From: Pseudomonadota bacterium
Lineage (GTDB): Bacteria > Pseudomonadota > Gammaproteobacteria > UBA4575
Assembly: GCA_009839635.1 (NCBI GenBank)
Contig: VXPJ01000147.1
Span: 1-14,810, forward strand
Length of the DNA stretch: 14,810 nucleotides
Reading direction: 5' to 3'
The position numbers were made by a program, and so were the translations under genes. Under the pieces are notes generated by a model. The model searched no databases. It was not told the origin of the DNA and worked only from the letters and a program-made list of their open reading frames with translations. Numbering within the stretch: the first letter of the stretch is position 1; the number at the start of each line of letters is the position of its first letter. This document shows, in pieces, positions 14,506 to 14,810 of the stretch.

Positions 14506-14810
14506 TAACTTAGTCTCTATTTCGCTTCACAGTATGAGTGGCATTGTACACTCGCACCGGTCAATAGGAAATTGCCGGTAAACTCTAACGAGAAGTTTGA
14601 GCAAAATATCTGCCAGGACATCTGGAGCACAAACTACGTAGGAATCTTCCACGAATTACCACAGAACCCGGTTTGGAGTCAGGGACTTCCTGCGTTCGGG
14701 ATAACAGAACTGCATGACCAGGATTCCAGAAAGCAAATCCTGAAATCAGCCCTCTTTACTATGCGATTTATTCTGTGCCATCACTTGAGGCAAGGCACGG
14801 TTCACTCAGG
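14506..14810. other. Right-edge region without a recognisable gene
   Basis: This is the region upstream of the leftward squalene/phytoene synthase gene and should hold its promoter, but I could not assign -35 and -10 boxes with confidence. All three reverse frames contain stops near the edge. One forward frame is free of stops from 14509 to the edge, about 100 codons, but it lacks an ATG until near the end and its translation matches no family I know. No repeat, RNA gene or mobile-element end was seen. Confidence 0.4.

Overview
This window is ordinary chromosomal DNA of a gammaproteobacterium, with base composition that looks roughly balanced by eye. The evidence is the linked set trxB, ftsK, lolA, rarA (an arrangement shared with Escherichia coli, where lrp lies between trxB and ftsK), an aat gene close to trxB, and outer-membrane genes that imply a Gram-negative envelope. 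The species cannot be named from the sequence. No rRNA, tRNA, insertion sequence, CRISPR array, prophage or attachment site was seen.

Layout, left to right. Positions 2-664 (+) are the C-terminal part of glcF, the iron-sulfur subunit of glycolate oxidase, cut by the left edge. Positions 763-5521 (-) form a leftward cluster transcribed as ftsK, lolA, rarA and a small unknown gene of 94 codons. These cover chromosome translocation at division, periplasmic lipoprotein carriage and replication-fork rescue. Three successive genes here appear to use non-ATG starts: TTG for ftsK, GTG for lolA, and probably ATT for rarA.

Positions 5522-5795 are a divergent control region with nested inverted repeats over a candidate promoter pair and a duplicated 11-bp motif. 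Rightward from it run trxB, a FemAB/GNAT-like gene of family PF04339 overlapping the trxB end, and aat, probably as one unit. Positions 8913-12283 (+) hold a DUF2236 (MpaB/rubber-oxygenase-like) protein, then a tightly spaced pair made of a LolA-like periplasmic protein of the PF17131 type and an outer-membrane beta-barrel protein. Such pairs are usually companions of RND/MMPL lipid exporters, but no RND gene lies in this window.

Positions 12370-14505 (-) hold a squalene/phytoene synthase gene followed by ispH, so the last enzyme of the MEP isoprenoid pathway is probably co-transcribed with a triterpene or carotenoid-forming enzyme. The right edge, 14506-14810, has no recognisable gene, although one forward frame stays open there.

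No clearly new multi-gene system was found. The best leads are the probable ATT start of rarA, the palindromic ftsK/trxB control region, and the paired LolA-like and barrel genes without their expected exporter.
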